From contig NZ_KB898191.1 in NCBI RefSeq assembly GCF_000377505.1, forward strand, positions 248,001-312,000: a stretch of DNA of 64,000 nt, given 5' to 3'. Origin of the DNA: Paenibacillus massiliensis 2301065 = DSM 16942. GTDB lineage: Bacteria > Bacillota > Bacilli > Paenibacillales > Paenibacillaceae. The position numbers and the translations under genes are program-made. The first letter of the stretch is position 1. Each line of letters opens with the position of its first letter. The notes under the pieces were generated by a model, which saw only the letters and a program-made list of their open reading frames with translations, was not told the DNA's origin and ran no database searches. This document shows positions 8,530 through 17,360 of this stretch, piece by piece.

Positions 8530-10209
8530 GTGACTGGAGCAGAGTTGCTCATTGAGCTACTAATCGAACAAGGAATAACAACTATCTTCGGATATCCTGG
8601 GGGCGCGGTACTCCCGGTATACGATGCTTTGTATGAGAGTTCATCCATTCAGCATGTGCTGGTCAGACACGAGCAAGCTGCAGTACATGCCGCAGATGGT
8701 TATGCACGAGTGACGGGGCAGCCAGGCGTCGCACTTGTCACCAGTGGGCCGGGAGCGACCAATGCAATCACGGGTATAGCAACAGCTTATATGGACTCCG
8801 TACCTATGGTGATTCTGACGGGCCAGGTATCTTCTCATCTAATTGGTCTCGACAGCTTTCAAGAGGTCGACATCTACGGTATGACCATGTCCATCACCAA
8901 GCATAATTTCATGGTCATGGATATTCAAGACCTGCCAAGAATTATACAGAGCGCTTTTCATATCGCCACTACAGGACGCCCAGGTCCGGTATTAATTGAT
9001 TTGCCCAAGAATATCATGCAGTCCCAAGCCTCTGGTGATTATGAATTCGAAGATATTTCATCCATTTCCTTATTAAGAGGCTACAAGTCTGATCCTATCA
9101 TGACGACAAAGGATGTCCGCACCATCGTAAGCAAGCTGACTCATGCCTCCCGTCCAGCACTGCTCATTGGAGGAGGATGTATGTCTGAGTCAGCCTCCGA
9201 ACTACTGATCTCCTTTATTGAACAAGCACACATCCCTGTGACCTCCACCATGATGGGCCTGGGAGCATTCCCGACGAACCATCCTCTACATTTGGGTATG
9301 GTCGGCATGCACGGCACTGTCGCTGCTAACAAGACCATTCAGCAGGCGGATGTTTTGTTATGTTTCGGTGTACGATTTAGCGACAGGGTATCCGGCAATC
9401 CCAAGGCCTTCTCACCTCATTCCTACAAAATTCAGGTCGATATTGACATGACCGAGCTGAATAAGAACGTTCAGGTGGATCTGGCTGTTCATAGCTCTGT
9501 TGATGCAGTACTTAGAGAGCTACTGAAGAGCAAGCTTGCGGGCTCCTGGAAGGAATGGAACGAGCATACTCACACCTTTTCCAAGAGAATTCCCTCTCTC
9601 CCCAAGCCAAGCGAAGGAGTGCTACAGCCGCAAGAGGTCATTCAGCTCATTCATGCCAAGACCGAAGGACGAGCCATTGTAGCCACGGATGTAGGCCAGC
9701 ACCAGATCTGGACGGCACACCATTATCCATTTTCCCGTCCGCGCTCCTTCTTAACCTCTGGTGGTCTTGGTACTATGGGCTATGGACTACCTGCAGCTAT
9801 TGGGGCAGCTATGGCATGTCCGGAACAGCAGGTTGTCTGTATCAGCGGTGACGGAAGTATCCAGATGAATGTACAGGAGCTTATAACGGCAGTAGATTAC
9901 GACCTCAATCTGACCATCGTCATTTTGAAGAATGGATATCTCGGGATGGTTAGACAATGGCAGCAGCTATTTCACGACAAGCGTTATTCGTCCGTTAAGA
10001 TCTCGTCACCGAATTTTATTGAATTGGCTCAATCATACGGTGCATCCGGCTATCGAGCCAGCTCTTATGCAGATGCAGAGCGAATTATTGATCAGGCCCT
10101 GTCGAGGCGTGGAGTTGCAGTATTAGAGTTCGATATTACTGAAGAAATGAATGTCTATCCTATGATCCCACCTGGTGGGGACGCCAGTCAGACCATTGAA
10201 TCTGAATAA
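8530..10209 (+). CDS. ilvB: Acetolactate (acetohydroxyacid) synthase, large subunit type
   Basis: 559 residues from the GTG at 8530, which has AGGGGGTG directly before it; the frame stays open upstream to 8491 without a ribosome site. A ThDP-dependent enzyme joining pyruvate with pyruvate or 2-ketobutyrate at the head of branched-chain amino acid synthesis. Visible features are FGYPGGAVLPVYDAL with the following RHEQAAVHAADGYAR (the catalytic Glu region), VRFSDRVSGN in the FAD-binding middle domain, and GDGSIQMNVQEL...KNGYLGMVRQW for Mg-ThDP binding. These favour the FAD-containing biosynthetic type over catabolic AlsS. No small subunit (ilvH) or other ilv genes are adjacent. It is followed after 22 bp by a flavin reductase-like gene and then a hemerythrin-like gene, likely one transcript. 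Confidence 0.87.
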   Translation: MTGAELLIELLIEQGITTIFGYPGGAVLPVYDALYESSSIQHVLVRHEQAAVHAADGYARVTGQPGVALVTSGPGATNAITGIATAYMDSVPMVILTGQVSSHLIGLDSFQEVDIYGMTMSITKHNFMVMDIQDLPRIIQSAFHIATTGRPGPVLIDLPKNIMQSQASGDYEFEDISSISLLRGYKSDPIMTTKDVRTIVSKLTHASRPALLIGGGCMSESASELLISFIEQAHIPVTSTMMGLGAFPTNHPLHLGMVGMHGTVAANKTIQQADVLLCFGVRFSDRVSGNPKAFSPHSYKIQVDIDMTELNKNVQVDLAVHSSVDAVLRELLKSKLAGSWKEWNEHTHTFSKRIPSLPKPSEGVLQPQEVIQLIHAKTEGRAIVATDVGQHQIWTAHHYPFSRPRSFLTSGGLGTMGYGLPAAIGAAMACPEQQVVCISGDGSIQMNVQELITAVDYDLNLTIVILKNGYLGMVRQWQQLFHDKRYSSVKISSPNFIELAQSYGASGYRASSYADAERIIDQALSRRGVAVLEFDITEEMNVYPMIPPGGDASQTIESE

Positions 10210-10231
10210 ATAATGTAATGGAGGAATAACG

Positions 10232-10768
10232 ATGAGCAAGGTTCGTGTTAATTTTGAAAAGATGTATTACGGATTTCCTGCAGTACTCATAAGCTTCTAT
10301 GACCAAAATGGTGTACCTAACGTAACCCCCATCTCCTCCTCCTATACACTGAAGGATATGATGGTGCTTGGCTTCAATAGTAAGGGATATGCCGTGCAGC
10401 AGATAAAAGAAGTTCGTGATTTTGTTGTAAATGTGCCTGACCAATCCTTACAGAATGAGGTGGATTACTGCGGTGCCCATTCCGGACATGACTGCCACAA
10501 GTTCGACTTTGTACAATTGACACCTGCTGCATCGACCGTAGTTCATGCACCCCTTATTCAGGAATGTCCCATCTCGATTGAGTGCAGTCTGACAGAGGTT
10601 ATTGAAAGAGACGAATTCGGAGGAATTACGAATCTGATCGCCAGAATTAAGGGACGTTGCCTGGAAGAGGACTATGTGACAGCAGATGGCGGATTACTCA
10701 TCTCAAGAGTCCATAACATTAATTACTTCGGTGACGGAAGAAGTCGTGGCTTCAAATATACAAAATAA
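10232..10768 (+). CDS. Flavin reductase-like FMN-binding split-barrel protein
   Basis: 178 residues, good GGAGGAATAACG ribosome site. The split-barrel fold of the flavoredoxin/flavin-reductase-like family is suggested by the N-terminal PAVLISFYDQNGVPNVTPISS strands, the loop leading to LGFNSKGYAVQQIKEVRDFVVNVP, and a central segment DYCGAHSGHDCHKF. Members bind FMN and pass electrons from NAD(P)H or act as flavin carriers. The substrate is unknown. It lies 22 bp after an acetolactate synthase and 32 bp before a hemerythrin-like gene. A shared role in redox or NO/oxygen handling would be speculation. Confidence 0.75.
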   Translation: MSKVRVNFEKMYYGFPAVLISFYDQNGVPNVTPISSSYTLKDMMVLGFNSKGYAVQQIKEVRDFVVNVPDQSLQNEVDYCGAHSGHDCHKFDFVQLTPAASTVVHAPLIQECPISIECSLTEVIERDEFGGITNLIARIKGRCLEEDYVTADGGLLISRVHNINYFGDGRSRGFKYTK

Positions 10769-10800
10769 GCTTGCAAAACTAATCCTAGGAGTGAATGACT

Positions 10801-11358
10801 ATGCAACCGAATGGCCAATTTTGTCCAAGCAGTCTATTGAACGGAGAGCCTGTGGAGCTCTGCCCTCCGTTGGCCCAGCTGAAGCTGGAGCATCAGCCGC
10901 TAAGTGCACAAATGGATGAATTCTCAGCAGCAGCGGCACTTGTCGGCGAAGATGATCAAATACAGAATTGGCATGAGCCCATGAAGCGCCTTCGTGTGCA
11001 AATTAAAGATTTCTCAGAGCGTTTGCACCGTCATTCGGAAGTGGAGGAAGGGTTCCTCTTTCCTATGATGGCTACATATATCGGCCGCGACAATGGTCCC
11101 ATTGCCGTCATGGAGTATGAGCATGACCAAGCTAAGGAACAGCTTGCCCTGTTCTTGACGGCCACGGATACACTCGATGAGCTGAGTGCTCCTCTCGCTG
11201 CTGAGGCTGCAATGAAAATTGCTTCCCATGCCATAGCCGCACGACAGATTTTGGTGTCGCATTTCATGAAGGAAGAGACGATATTATTCCCTATGGCGGA
11301 GAAGTTACTGTCGGACGCGGAGAAAAATCAGCTAGCGGAGATCATTCTTCAAAGCTAA
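10801..11358 (+). CDS. Hemerythrin-domain (HHE) protein
   Basis: 185 residues from ATG 10801, which sits 9 nt after AGGAG; the ATG two codons earlier is only 3 nt from it. A four-helix bundle with the non-heme di-iron ligands is visible: His31 in LKLEHQPLS, HRHSEVEEGFLFP, an EYEHDQAKEQ helix, and SHFMKEETILFPMAE. The N-terminus carries two CP motifs (Cys8, Cys21). Relatives sense or store O2 or NO, or help repair iron-sulfur centres (RIC/YtfE group); this one lacks the ScdA-type N-terminal domain. It is the last gene before a terminator. Confidence 0.8.
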   Translation: MQPNGQFCPSSLLNGEPVELCPPLAQLKLEHQPLSAQMDEFSAAAALVGEDDQIQNWHEPMKRLRVQIKDFSERLHRHSEVEEGFLFPMMATYIGRDNGPIAVMEYEHDQAKEQLALFLTATDTLDELSAPLAAEAAMKIASHAIAARQILVSHFMKEETILFPMAEKLLSDAEKNQLAEIILQS

Positions 11359-11429
11359 CCTCCTGTGATCGCCAGAGTTAGCCTGCATTAACGAATAATC
11401 GTCTGATATACCTCATTGATATGCCATGA

Positions 11430-11460
11430 AAGTCCGCATTCCTTGCGGACTTTTCTTTTG
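11430..11460 (+). terminator. Rho-independent terminator after the hemerythrin gene
   Basis: AAGTCCGCA (11431-11439) pairs perfectly with TGCGGACTT (11445-11453), followed by TTCTTTTG. Confidence 0.88.
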
Positions 11461-11535
11461 TTATATCTGTTCACGTATCAAGTGTATAATCGTCTTCGCG
11501 GTGCTCCATACTATCAGCAGAAAAGGAGGCTGATT

Positions 11536-11703
11536 ATGAGCAGTTCCAAGAGTCGACGGGAGAACCGTTGGAAGCAGCAAAAAGAGGCTATTCATCCCCA
11601 TGGTAAAATCAAGTCCCTGCACGAGCTATCGGAGGAATTCGGCCATACCAAACCTGATCATACTCCATCATCCTTAAATCCTCGTGATCGGGATGAATAT
11701 TAG
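11536..11703 (+). CDS. Small basic hydrophilic protein, function unknown
   Basis: 55 residues starting MSSSKSRRENRWKQQKEAIH, with the strong ribosome site AAAAGGAGGCTGATT. It is rich in charged residues, has no membrane segment and no cysteine, and ends in RDRDEY. I do not recognise the family. It is flanked by terminators on both sides, so it is probably monocistronic. Its size and composition would fit a spore or nucleic-acid-associated peptide, but nothing in the sequence proves it. Confidence 0.6.
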   Translation: MSSSKSRRENRWKQQKEAIHPHGKIKSLHELSEEFGHTKPDHTPSSLNPRDRDEY

Positions 11704-11741
11704 CGACTGAATGCATCAACAAACCAGTAATTGAAGATACA

Positions 11742-11804
11742 AAGAAACCTCTCCTTTGGAGTGGTAGCCAACACTACCATTTGCCCCAAAGAGAGGTCTC
11801 TTTT
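11742..11804. terminator. Convergent (bidirectional) terminator hairpin
   Basis: A long imperfect stem (AAAGAAACCTCTCCTTTGG against CCAAAGAGAGGTCTCTTTT) encloses an inner hairpin TGGTAG/CTACCA. T-rich sequence on the plus side and T-runs on the minus side let it serve both the small gene and the GH43 gene. Confidence 0.7.
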
Positions 11805-11861
11805 CGCGCTTTTAAAAAGATAAGAGTTTCATTCTATATCAACTACTCAACGACTACTCAA

Positions 11862-13427
11862 CTATGATCCAACATAGCTAAAATGCGAGAAGTCTGCGTA
11901 GCTACCGTTGAATTGCTGCATATCATGCACTGCAATCCCGACGAAATTTCCTGTGAAGCCTCCTGACAAGAAACTGATATTCTCCTCTCCGAATAGTGGC
12001 TTCCAGCCTTCCTCTTCACTCAGCTTATAATAGAATTGTCCAACCGTGTCGTGGACCTCTACAGCCAGTTCAACTGTACTATCCGCATCCAGCGGAATCA
12101 TCTCCGGTACAAGTGAGAACGTATCTGCTTCACACTTCAGCTTGCGCAACACACGGCCATGCTGCTCGTCATGTGTAATGTAGGCATAAAGATAATTATC
12201 ATCATTGAGGTATAACAGTAACCCAGCCATCTGCAGGTAACTATCCGGCTTATAATCTACTGCTGTCTCAGCCCGGAATTCCATGTCCGTCTGTCGGATT
12301 GCCAGCAGATGGTGACGGAACAAACTTTGCAGAGATTCGCCAGACACGACACGAAGGTAGCCAGGACGTGCCTTGAGGGAGCACCAGCTCTCATCAGGTA
12401 GAATTCTGGCAGTGTTCCAGTTTTTATGAAGCTGCGGGCCGTCGAAGTGGTCCTCGAAGCGATGTCCATCCTCTCTTGGCTTCACCTCGACCCCTTGTGG
12501 TGCAGGAACTCCAAGCTGTGGAGTATGTCCACCTGCAGTCAGGCGCAGCCAGCCGTCAGCATCCCAATATACCTGCTGAAGCGCGGTCTCACGCCCCAAA
12601 ATAGCATACTTACCTTCTACCGGGCGAGTACACAAGTGTGCCATATACCACTCACCACCAGGTGTCTGTACAAGACTGCCATGACCAGCGCATTGCAACG
12701 GCCAATCCAGTCGGTCACTGGAGGTCAGCATCGGATTGAGCGGATCTACCTCATACGGACCTGTCAATTCCTTGGAGCGCGCAACCGTAACGGAATGCCC
12801 AATTCCAGTTCCACCTTCAGCAGTAATCAGATAATAATAGCCATTCAGCTTGTAAATATGTGGGGCTTCTGTCTTCTTGAGCGGCGTGCAATCGAACAGC
12901 TTTATCGGCTTGCCAACCAATTGCTTGGCGGCTGCATCATATTCCTGCATGACAATACCACTCGACTTGTTCCCCTCCGTAATCCGGTAATCCCACAAGG
13001 CATTCAGCAGCCACTTGCGGCCATCCTCATCATGGTACAAGGACGGGTCAAAGCCGCTGCTATTCAGGTAGATAGGCTCAGACCATGGTCCGGTAATCGA
13101 CGGAGCTGTAATCAGGAAATTATGATCATCCTTGAACGGTCGTTTGGTGCTCTTCACATCGGTATAAAGGAGATAGAACAATCCGTCACTATAGCTGAGC
13201 TGTGGAGCCCAGATGCTACAGTTCTTCGCGTTGCCGCGCAGGTCTACCTGATCGGTCAAAATATCGGTGCAGTGCTCCCAATCAGCCAGATTCTGCGAGG
13301 AGTACACGCGTATACCAGGCAACCACTCGAAGCTGGATACAGCGATATAGTAGGTATCCTCTACACGCAGAATGCTGGGATCTGGGTTAAAGCCTCTTAG
13401 AATCGGGTTTTGGATCAGATGTGTCAT
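11862..13427 (-). CDS. GH43-family beta-xylosidase / alpha-L-arabinofuranosidase
   Basis: 521 residues. ATG 13427 was chosen because AAAAGGAG lies upstream; the longer frame to 13475 overlaps the preceding gene. The five-blade GH43 propeller is shown by GFNPDPSIL (catalytic base Asp), SGFDPSLYHDEDGRKW (the pKa-modulating Asp) and KKTEAPHIYKLNGYYYL (acid Glu). The C-terminal 200 residues form a concanavalin-like domain (FEDHFDGPQLHKNWNT to NFVGIAVHD), as in GH43 xylosidases. No signal peptide, so it acts in the cytoplasm, probably removing arabinose or xylose side groups from imported pectic oligosaccharides. It is the last gene of the operon. Confidence 0.88.
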   Translation of the reverse strand: MTHLIQNPILRGFNPDPSILRVEDTYYIAVSSFEWLPGIRVYSSQNLADWEHCTDILTDQVDLRGNAKNCSIWAPQLSYSDGLFYLLYTDVKSTKRPFKDDHNFLITAPSITGPWSEPIYLNSSGFDPSLYHDEDGRKWLLNALWDYRITEGNKSSGIVMQEYDAAAKQLVGKPIKLFDCTPLKKTEAPHIYKLNGYYYLITAEGGTGIGHSVTVARSKELTGPYEVDPLNPMLTSSDRLDWPLQCAGHGSLVQTPGGEWYMAHLCTRPVEGKYAILGRETALQQVYWDADGWLRLTAGGHTPQLGVPAPQGVEVKPREDGHRFEDHFDGPQLHKNWNTARILPDESWCSLKARPGYLRVVSGESLQSLFRHHLLAIRQTDMEFRAETAVDYKPDSYLQMAGLLLYLNDDNYLYAYITHDEQHGRVLRKLKCEADTFSLVPEMIPLDADSTVELAVEVHDTVGQFYYKLSEEEGWKPLFGEENISFLSGGFTGNFVGIAVHDMQQFNGSYADFSHFSYVGS

Positions 13428-13446
13428 CGTGTATACAATCTCCTTT

Positions 13447-13866
13447 TCATAAGTTCTGAGCCTGTTGTCTGCCACGCCAGATGCACAGGATGGCGGATAC
13501 GAAGAAGAGGAAGGCTACCGGAAAGCCCAACATTTGCGTGCCGAGCAGTATCAACAAGCCAGCCAGACCATACAATACGGCCGCAATTACATACCGTCCC
13601 TTGCGTCCCAGGCTATAGCTTGCGAAGACAACCAGAATCAGGACAAAGGTGACGGTCGTGCCGAACCACGCACCTAGTGTCCGCAAGGCCTCATAGCTGT
13701 CCTCCAAAGTAACGGCTGTATTATTTTCACGCAGCATGGGGTACAGTGACGTCTCGAAGGTCTCAAGCGACATCTGTCCTATGACCACCGAGAACCCCCC
13801 CATGAATACCAATGCTACGATGGCGCCGAACCATCCTATTCCCAGTTCCCATCTCCGTGCCATCAT
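13447..13866 (-). CDS. Small four-helix membrane protein (DUF4064-like?)
   Basis: 139 residues from ATG 13866, preceded by GAGAGGGG within the end of the pectinesterase gene. Four hydrophobic segments: about 7-28, 62-82, 86-106 and 108-126, with a soluble loop after the first that reads QMSLETFETSLYPMLRENNT. The layout resembles DUF4064 proteins, but the match is by eye. Its tight packing between the pectinesterase and GH43 genes shows that it is co-expressed with the sugar enzymes. The function is unknown. Confidence 0.65.
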   Translation of the reverse strand: MMARRWELGIGWFGAIVALVFMGGFSVVIGQMSLETFETSLYPMLRENNTAVTLEDSYEALRTLGAWFGTTVTFVLILVVFASYSLGRKGRYVIAAVLYGLAGLLILLGTQMLGFPVAFLFFVSAILCIWRGRQQAQNL

Positions 13867-13870
13867 GCCG

Positions 13871-14842
13871 TTATTCCCCTCTCTGCTTCCAGAAATGTTC
13901 GTCGAAAATATCTTCCTTGCGGAAGGTGCTTGCCTGGTTCTCATTCAGCTCTTCACAGGCCGCCCAGCCGACACGGGCGTCACTATTGCTACCCGGACCT
14001 TTGCTGCCGTATTCACCATAGACAGTAGTCTCTTCGTTCGCCGGATTATCCCAGTTGTCCCAGCCTCTCGGGTCAATATGGCTATCCAGCAAGCAATCCA
14101 CGAATATCGTCTTGGCGTACTCACGCCAAGGCCTGCCTAGAAATACTGGGGTCATATCAGCCTCACCCGTCAGATAGCACTGATTAAAGACATAGCCATG
14201 CTCCTGTCCCTGCGGTGTCGATGCGGCGGTTACAAAACCTGCATGATTACGATCATGCCTCAGGCTACGGATTTCACAATGCTCAAAATAGGCTGTCGCT
14301 CCACCGAAAATAAAATCAACAGTACCCTCAATGTAACAGTTCTGATAGAGCTGTCTATATTGCTGATGGAACTCCTTCAGTTCAATTCCACCAAAGACGG
14401 TGCGTTCCTTGGGACGCGGTGGGAGCGGCCCAGTGAACAGCGTATCCTGATGGGCTTTCAACGAACAGTTACGGAAGATGGTGCGATCCGAGTGAGCCGT
14501 TACTGCAACGGCTTGCCCAACCGCTTCGCCTTGTCCTGCTGTATTGGATATGATCAGATTCTCAATAATCAGATCACTTCCTCCGAGAAATAGTGTAGCT
14601 GTAGCAAATGTGCCGATCTCGGCTCCAGTCTCATCCAGCTCACGAGCGTATCGATTCATGCGAATTTCTACTTCTCCCAGCCCAATGATATGTAGGCGAG
14701 AACGATAAATGCGCACTTCCTCTTCATATAGGCCTGCCATAATGTACAGCTTCTCCCATTGATCGGAGGGACGCTGCTCCAATGCATCAATCGCTTCCTG
14801 AATAGATGAATAATCACAAAATGTATGCTTACCAACGATCAT
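13871..14842 (-). CDS. Pectinesterase (CE8), cytoplasmic type
   Basis: 323 residues, right-handed beta-helix. Removes methyl groups from galacturonate esters. Catalytic features of CE8 are present: Gln132-Asp133 in AHQDTLF, Asp176 in GTVDFIFGGATA, and the Arg in FLGRPWREYAKT. There is no signal peptide (MIVGKHTFCDYSSIQEAID), unlike secreted pectin methylesterases, so the likely substrate is imported methylated oligogalacturonide. The ribosome site is GGAAAGG. The stop lies 4 bp before the next gene's start. A perfect inverted repeat lies in the 271-bp gap upstream. Confidence 0.92.
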   Translation of the reverse strand: MIVGKHTFCDYSSIQEAIDALEQRPSDQWEKLYIMAGLYEEEVRIYRSRLHIIGLGEVEIRMNRYARELDETGAEIGTFATATLFLGGSDLIIENLIISNTAGQGEAVGQAVAVTAHSDRTIFRNCSLKAHQDTLFTGPLPPRPKERTVFGGIELKEFHQQYRQLYQNCYIEGTVDFIFGGATAYFEHCEIRSLRHDRNHAGFVTAASTPQGQEHGYVFNQCYLTGEADMTPVFLGRPWREYAKTIFVDCLLDSHIDPRGWDNWDNPANEETTVYGEYGSKGPGSNSDARVGWAACEELNENQASTFRKEDIFDEHFWKQRGE

Positions 14843-14977
14843 AATGAGGTCGTTCCTTTCCTGGCAGATATCTGTTCAAGCCTAGTCATATAAGCAACTT
14901 CGATGATTAAATATGCGCTTATGCTGCACCCACATTCTGTCGAGTGCCATTTCTTAGATGCATTTCTAAAATACAGT

Positions 14978-15006
14978 CAGGTGAACAAGTTAACCTTGTT
15001 CACCTG
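14978..15006. repeat. Perfect 12-bp inverted repeat between esterase and pectinesterase genes
   Basis: CAGGTGAACAAG-N5-CTTGTTCACCTG lies in the 271-bp gap, the longest within the minus-strand operon together with the one between the two binding-protein genes. No T-run follows on either strand, so it is not a clear terminator. It could be an operator or an mRNA processing/stability hairpin. Confidence 0.7.
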
Positions 15007-15113
15007 GAGATTCAATGAGTCTGAACCGTACTGTGTTCACTAGAAAACATCCATGCTTGCCTAATTAGCTGACTTGTGCGGCAGCTAGCTGGGCGAACAG
15101 ACTTTTCTGTAGT

Positions 15114-16004
15114 TTATAGATGTCTGGCAAGAAACTCCTGCCAGGCTACTCGCATTTCCAATGTCTCCATATGCCCTCCGCCGGTGTGGATGGGCTGCCA
15201 GTGCTCTGGGTAGCCTGCATCCTGATAAGCTACATGCAAGCCTTCCGCCAACAACTGTACTCCCTCCGGGGGACAGAGACGGTCATGGATACCGACGAGA
15301 CTCATCCGAGCTCTAGGGACAATTCTTTTCTGGATATCAAGCGTTGTGAAATGCTTCAAGAGACCTGGAACATAGGAATAAAAGCCATGATGGTCCAGTC
15401 CACGCTTGGCAAGCAACGTCTCGGCATCCACTTGAGCACACAGATCTACGGTGACCTTGATCCGCTCATCAAGCGCTGCAAGCCACCAAGCCATCAAGCC
15501 CCCCATAGACATACCGATAGTTCCGATCCGGGAGGCATCGATATCCTCTCGATTCGACATGTAATCCACCAGGCGTTGATTGTCATACAGCATCATGCCC
15601 CACATGACCTGTCCCTTCCAGAGCATCTCCTTCACAATCTCACTTTCGGCCTTACCACTACGCTCATTGAAGCCCCACATATCGATGCAGCATGCCGCAT
15701 AGCCCATACTCGTTAGGGTCTGGGCAAAGGACGGCTCCTGCAAATAAGCGCTGCTCTTGATAAATTCTTTACGGCCGTTTGTGTAATTGCCACCGTGGGA
15801 GTGATTGAACACCACGAGCGGAAATGGCCCTTTACCCTGCAACGGTACAGCCACATAAGCAGGCACAGGCTCCAGCCCATTAAGGTCGAGCAAGAGGGAT
15901 TCCAGACGAAATCCCTCATGTTCTTCAACCTTCAGGGTGGTCGCATTGATCGGACGTTCCGCAGGCAGATCGCCCAGCAACAGCCTCAGCTGATCCTCCA
16001 TCAT
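15114..16004 (-). CDS. Alpha/beta hydrolase (dienelactone hydrolase/acetyl esterase type)
   Basis: 296 residues, no signal peptide. The nucleophile elbow GMSMGG holds Ser166; the acid is probably Asp in GIHDRLCP (about 248) and the base His in GGGHMET (about 278). The oxyanion region is NHSHGGNYTNGR. The ribosome site is AAGGGGGTCA. Placed between polygalacturonase and pectinesterase, it probably de-esterifies imported pectic oligomers, for example acetyl groups, but the exact bond cannot be read from the sequence. Confidence 0.75.
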   Translation of the reverse strand: MMEDQLRLLLGDLPAERPINATTLKVEEHEGFRLESLLLDLNGLEPVPAYVAVPLQGKGPFPLVVFNHSHGGNYTNGRKEFIKSSAYLQEPSFAQTLTSMGYAACCIDMWGFNERSGKAESEIVKEMLWKGQVMWGMMLYDNQRLVDYMSNREDIDASRIGTIGMSMGGLMAWWLAALDERIKVTVDLCAQVDAETLLAKRGLDHHGFYSYVPGLLKHFTTLDIQKRIVPRARMSLVGIHDRLCPPEGVQLLAEGLHVAYQDAGYPEHWQPIHTGGGHMETLEMRVAWQEFLARHL

Positions 16005-16019
16005 TGCGCTGACCCCCTT

Positions 16020-17360
16020 TTATGTTCCTGCTGTAACCTCTACCTGCTCGACCAATTGCTCCGGCTTGGCGGTATTTCTGGATTCGCAATTCAACAGTTC
16101 TACCTTCTCACCGTTCTCAATGTAGAAGGCAGGTCCTTCATGATTTTCAATCGTTACCTGCTGGAAGCGAATATCTCTTACATTCCCAAGATAGAAGCCT
16201 CGGTTGTTCATATCCTCAATGCCCGTCATCATTGCAGGCTTGCCCGGGATTGCATTCTTCGCCATCGAGATATCGATATTGGAGAAGGTGATCTCCGAGA
16301 TATAACGCTCTGCCAAGCCATACAAGAAGCCAGCAGCAGCATGGACGTTGCGAGCTGTAATATCGGCAAAATGAATACGACGGAAGCAAGGTGTCTCATC
16401 GGTAATCGGATAAGGGTTCTTATCCCATACGTATTTGTCCTTACCACGTGGTCCGCAGAAATAATACAGATTCAGGATGAACGGACAAATAACATCCTCC
16501 ATGACGATATTGCTAATACGGATATCCTCGATGGTACCACCGCGTCCACGTCTGGACTTCAGACGAACGCCTCGATCTGTCTGCTTGAAGACACAATTGC
16601 TAATCGTTACATTGCGGATATCGCCGCTCATCTCACTGCCGAGCACAACGGCTCCATGACCATGCACCATAGTGCAGTTCGTAATCGTGATGTTCTCACA
16701 AGGTACCCGTTCAGCCGTGTCCTCTGTGCCTGCTTTGATCGCAATACAGTCATCGCCAACATCAATATTGCAATTACTGATTCGAACATTAGTACAGGAT
16801 TCGGGATTAATACCATCTGTGTTTGGTGAATCCGCCGGATTGAGGATTGATACGTTATCCACCGTCACGTTGTAGCTCAAGATCGGATTAATCGTCCAGC
16901 TCGGGGAGTTCTGCAGGGAAATATCCCGAAGCGTAACTTTCTTGCAGTTGTAAAAACCGATCATGGTCGGTCTTGGCGCCTTCAATTCCTCTCTGCGGTT
17001 ACGGAAGGTATCCCACCAAGGCTGTCCATTGCCTTCAATCGTTCCGCTACCTGTAATAGAGACGTTCTCCAGATCCTTACCGAAAATGCAGGGAGAATGC
17101 ACCTCGCGGCGCACTCCTTCCCACCGGGATTCTACCATTGGAAAATCCTCAGGGTCTGTACTGAAGGACAACACAGCTCCCGGGCTTAGATGCAGCTCAA
17201 TATTGCTCTTGAGCCAGATTGCTCCTGTCTTGAACGTACCAGCAGGCACGACTACTGTACCGCCACCAGCCTTACTGGCCGCATCAATCGCAGCTGCAAT
17301 AGCAGCTGTTGCGACTCCGTCATGAGTAACTCCATAATCCGCAATATTATACACTGGCAT
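16020..17360 (-). CDS. GH28 polygalacturonase-type glycosidase, cytoplasmic
   Basis: 446 residues, parallel beta-helix. All GH28 signature motifs are seen: NTDG (180-183), DD (203-204, catalytic aspartates), GHG (234-236) and RLK (266-268). The first 50 residues match the pectate-lyase-like N-terminal cap (DYGVTHDGVATAAIAAAID). No signal peptide, so it should be an exo-acting enzyme on imported galacturonides, or a rhamnogalacturonan-acting GH28. The start overlaps the 3' end of the GH105 gene by 14 bp, with GGAGAGG before it. Confidence 0.92.
   Translation of the reverse strand: MPVYNIADYGVTHDGVATAAIAAAIDAASKAGGGTVVVPAGTFKTGAIWLKSNIELHLSPGAVLSFSTDPEDFPMVESRWEGVRREVHSPCIFGKDLENVSITGSGTIEGNGQPWWDTFRNRREELKAPRPTMIGFYNCKKVTLRDISLQNSPSWTINPILSYNVTVDNVSILNPADSPNTDGINPESCTNVRISNCNIDVGDDCIAIKAGTEDTAERVPCENITITNCTMVHGHGAVVLGSEMSGDIRNVTISNCVFKQTDRGVRLKSRRGRGGTIEDIRISNIVMEDVICPFILNLYYFCGPRGKDKYVWDKNPYPITDETPCFRRIHFADITARNVHAAAGFLYGLAERYISEITFSNIDISMAKNAIPGKPAMMTGIEDMNNRGFYLGNVRDIRFQQVTIENHEGPAFYIENGEKVELLNCESRNTAKPEQLVEQVEVTAGT

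Noticed and set aside
12426-13400. 324-codon open frame on the plus strand
   Set aside because: It lies fully antisense to the GH43 gene, lacks a ribosome site and has no family motifs.
15795-16829. 344-codon open frame on the plus strand
   Set aside because: Antisense to the esterase and GH28 genes, whose motifs are complete; a composition effect.
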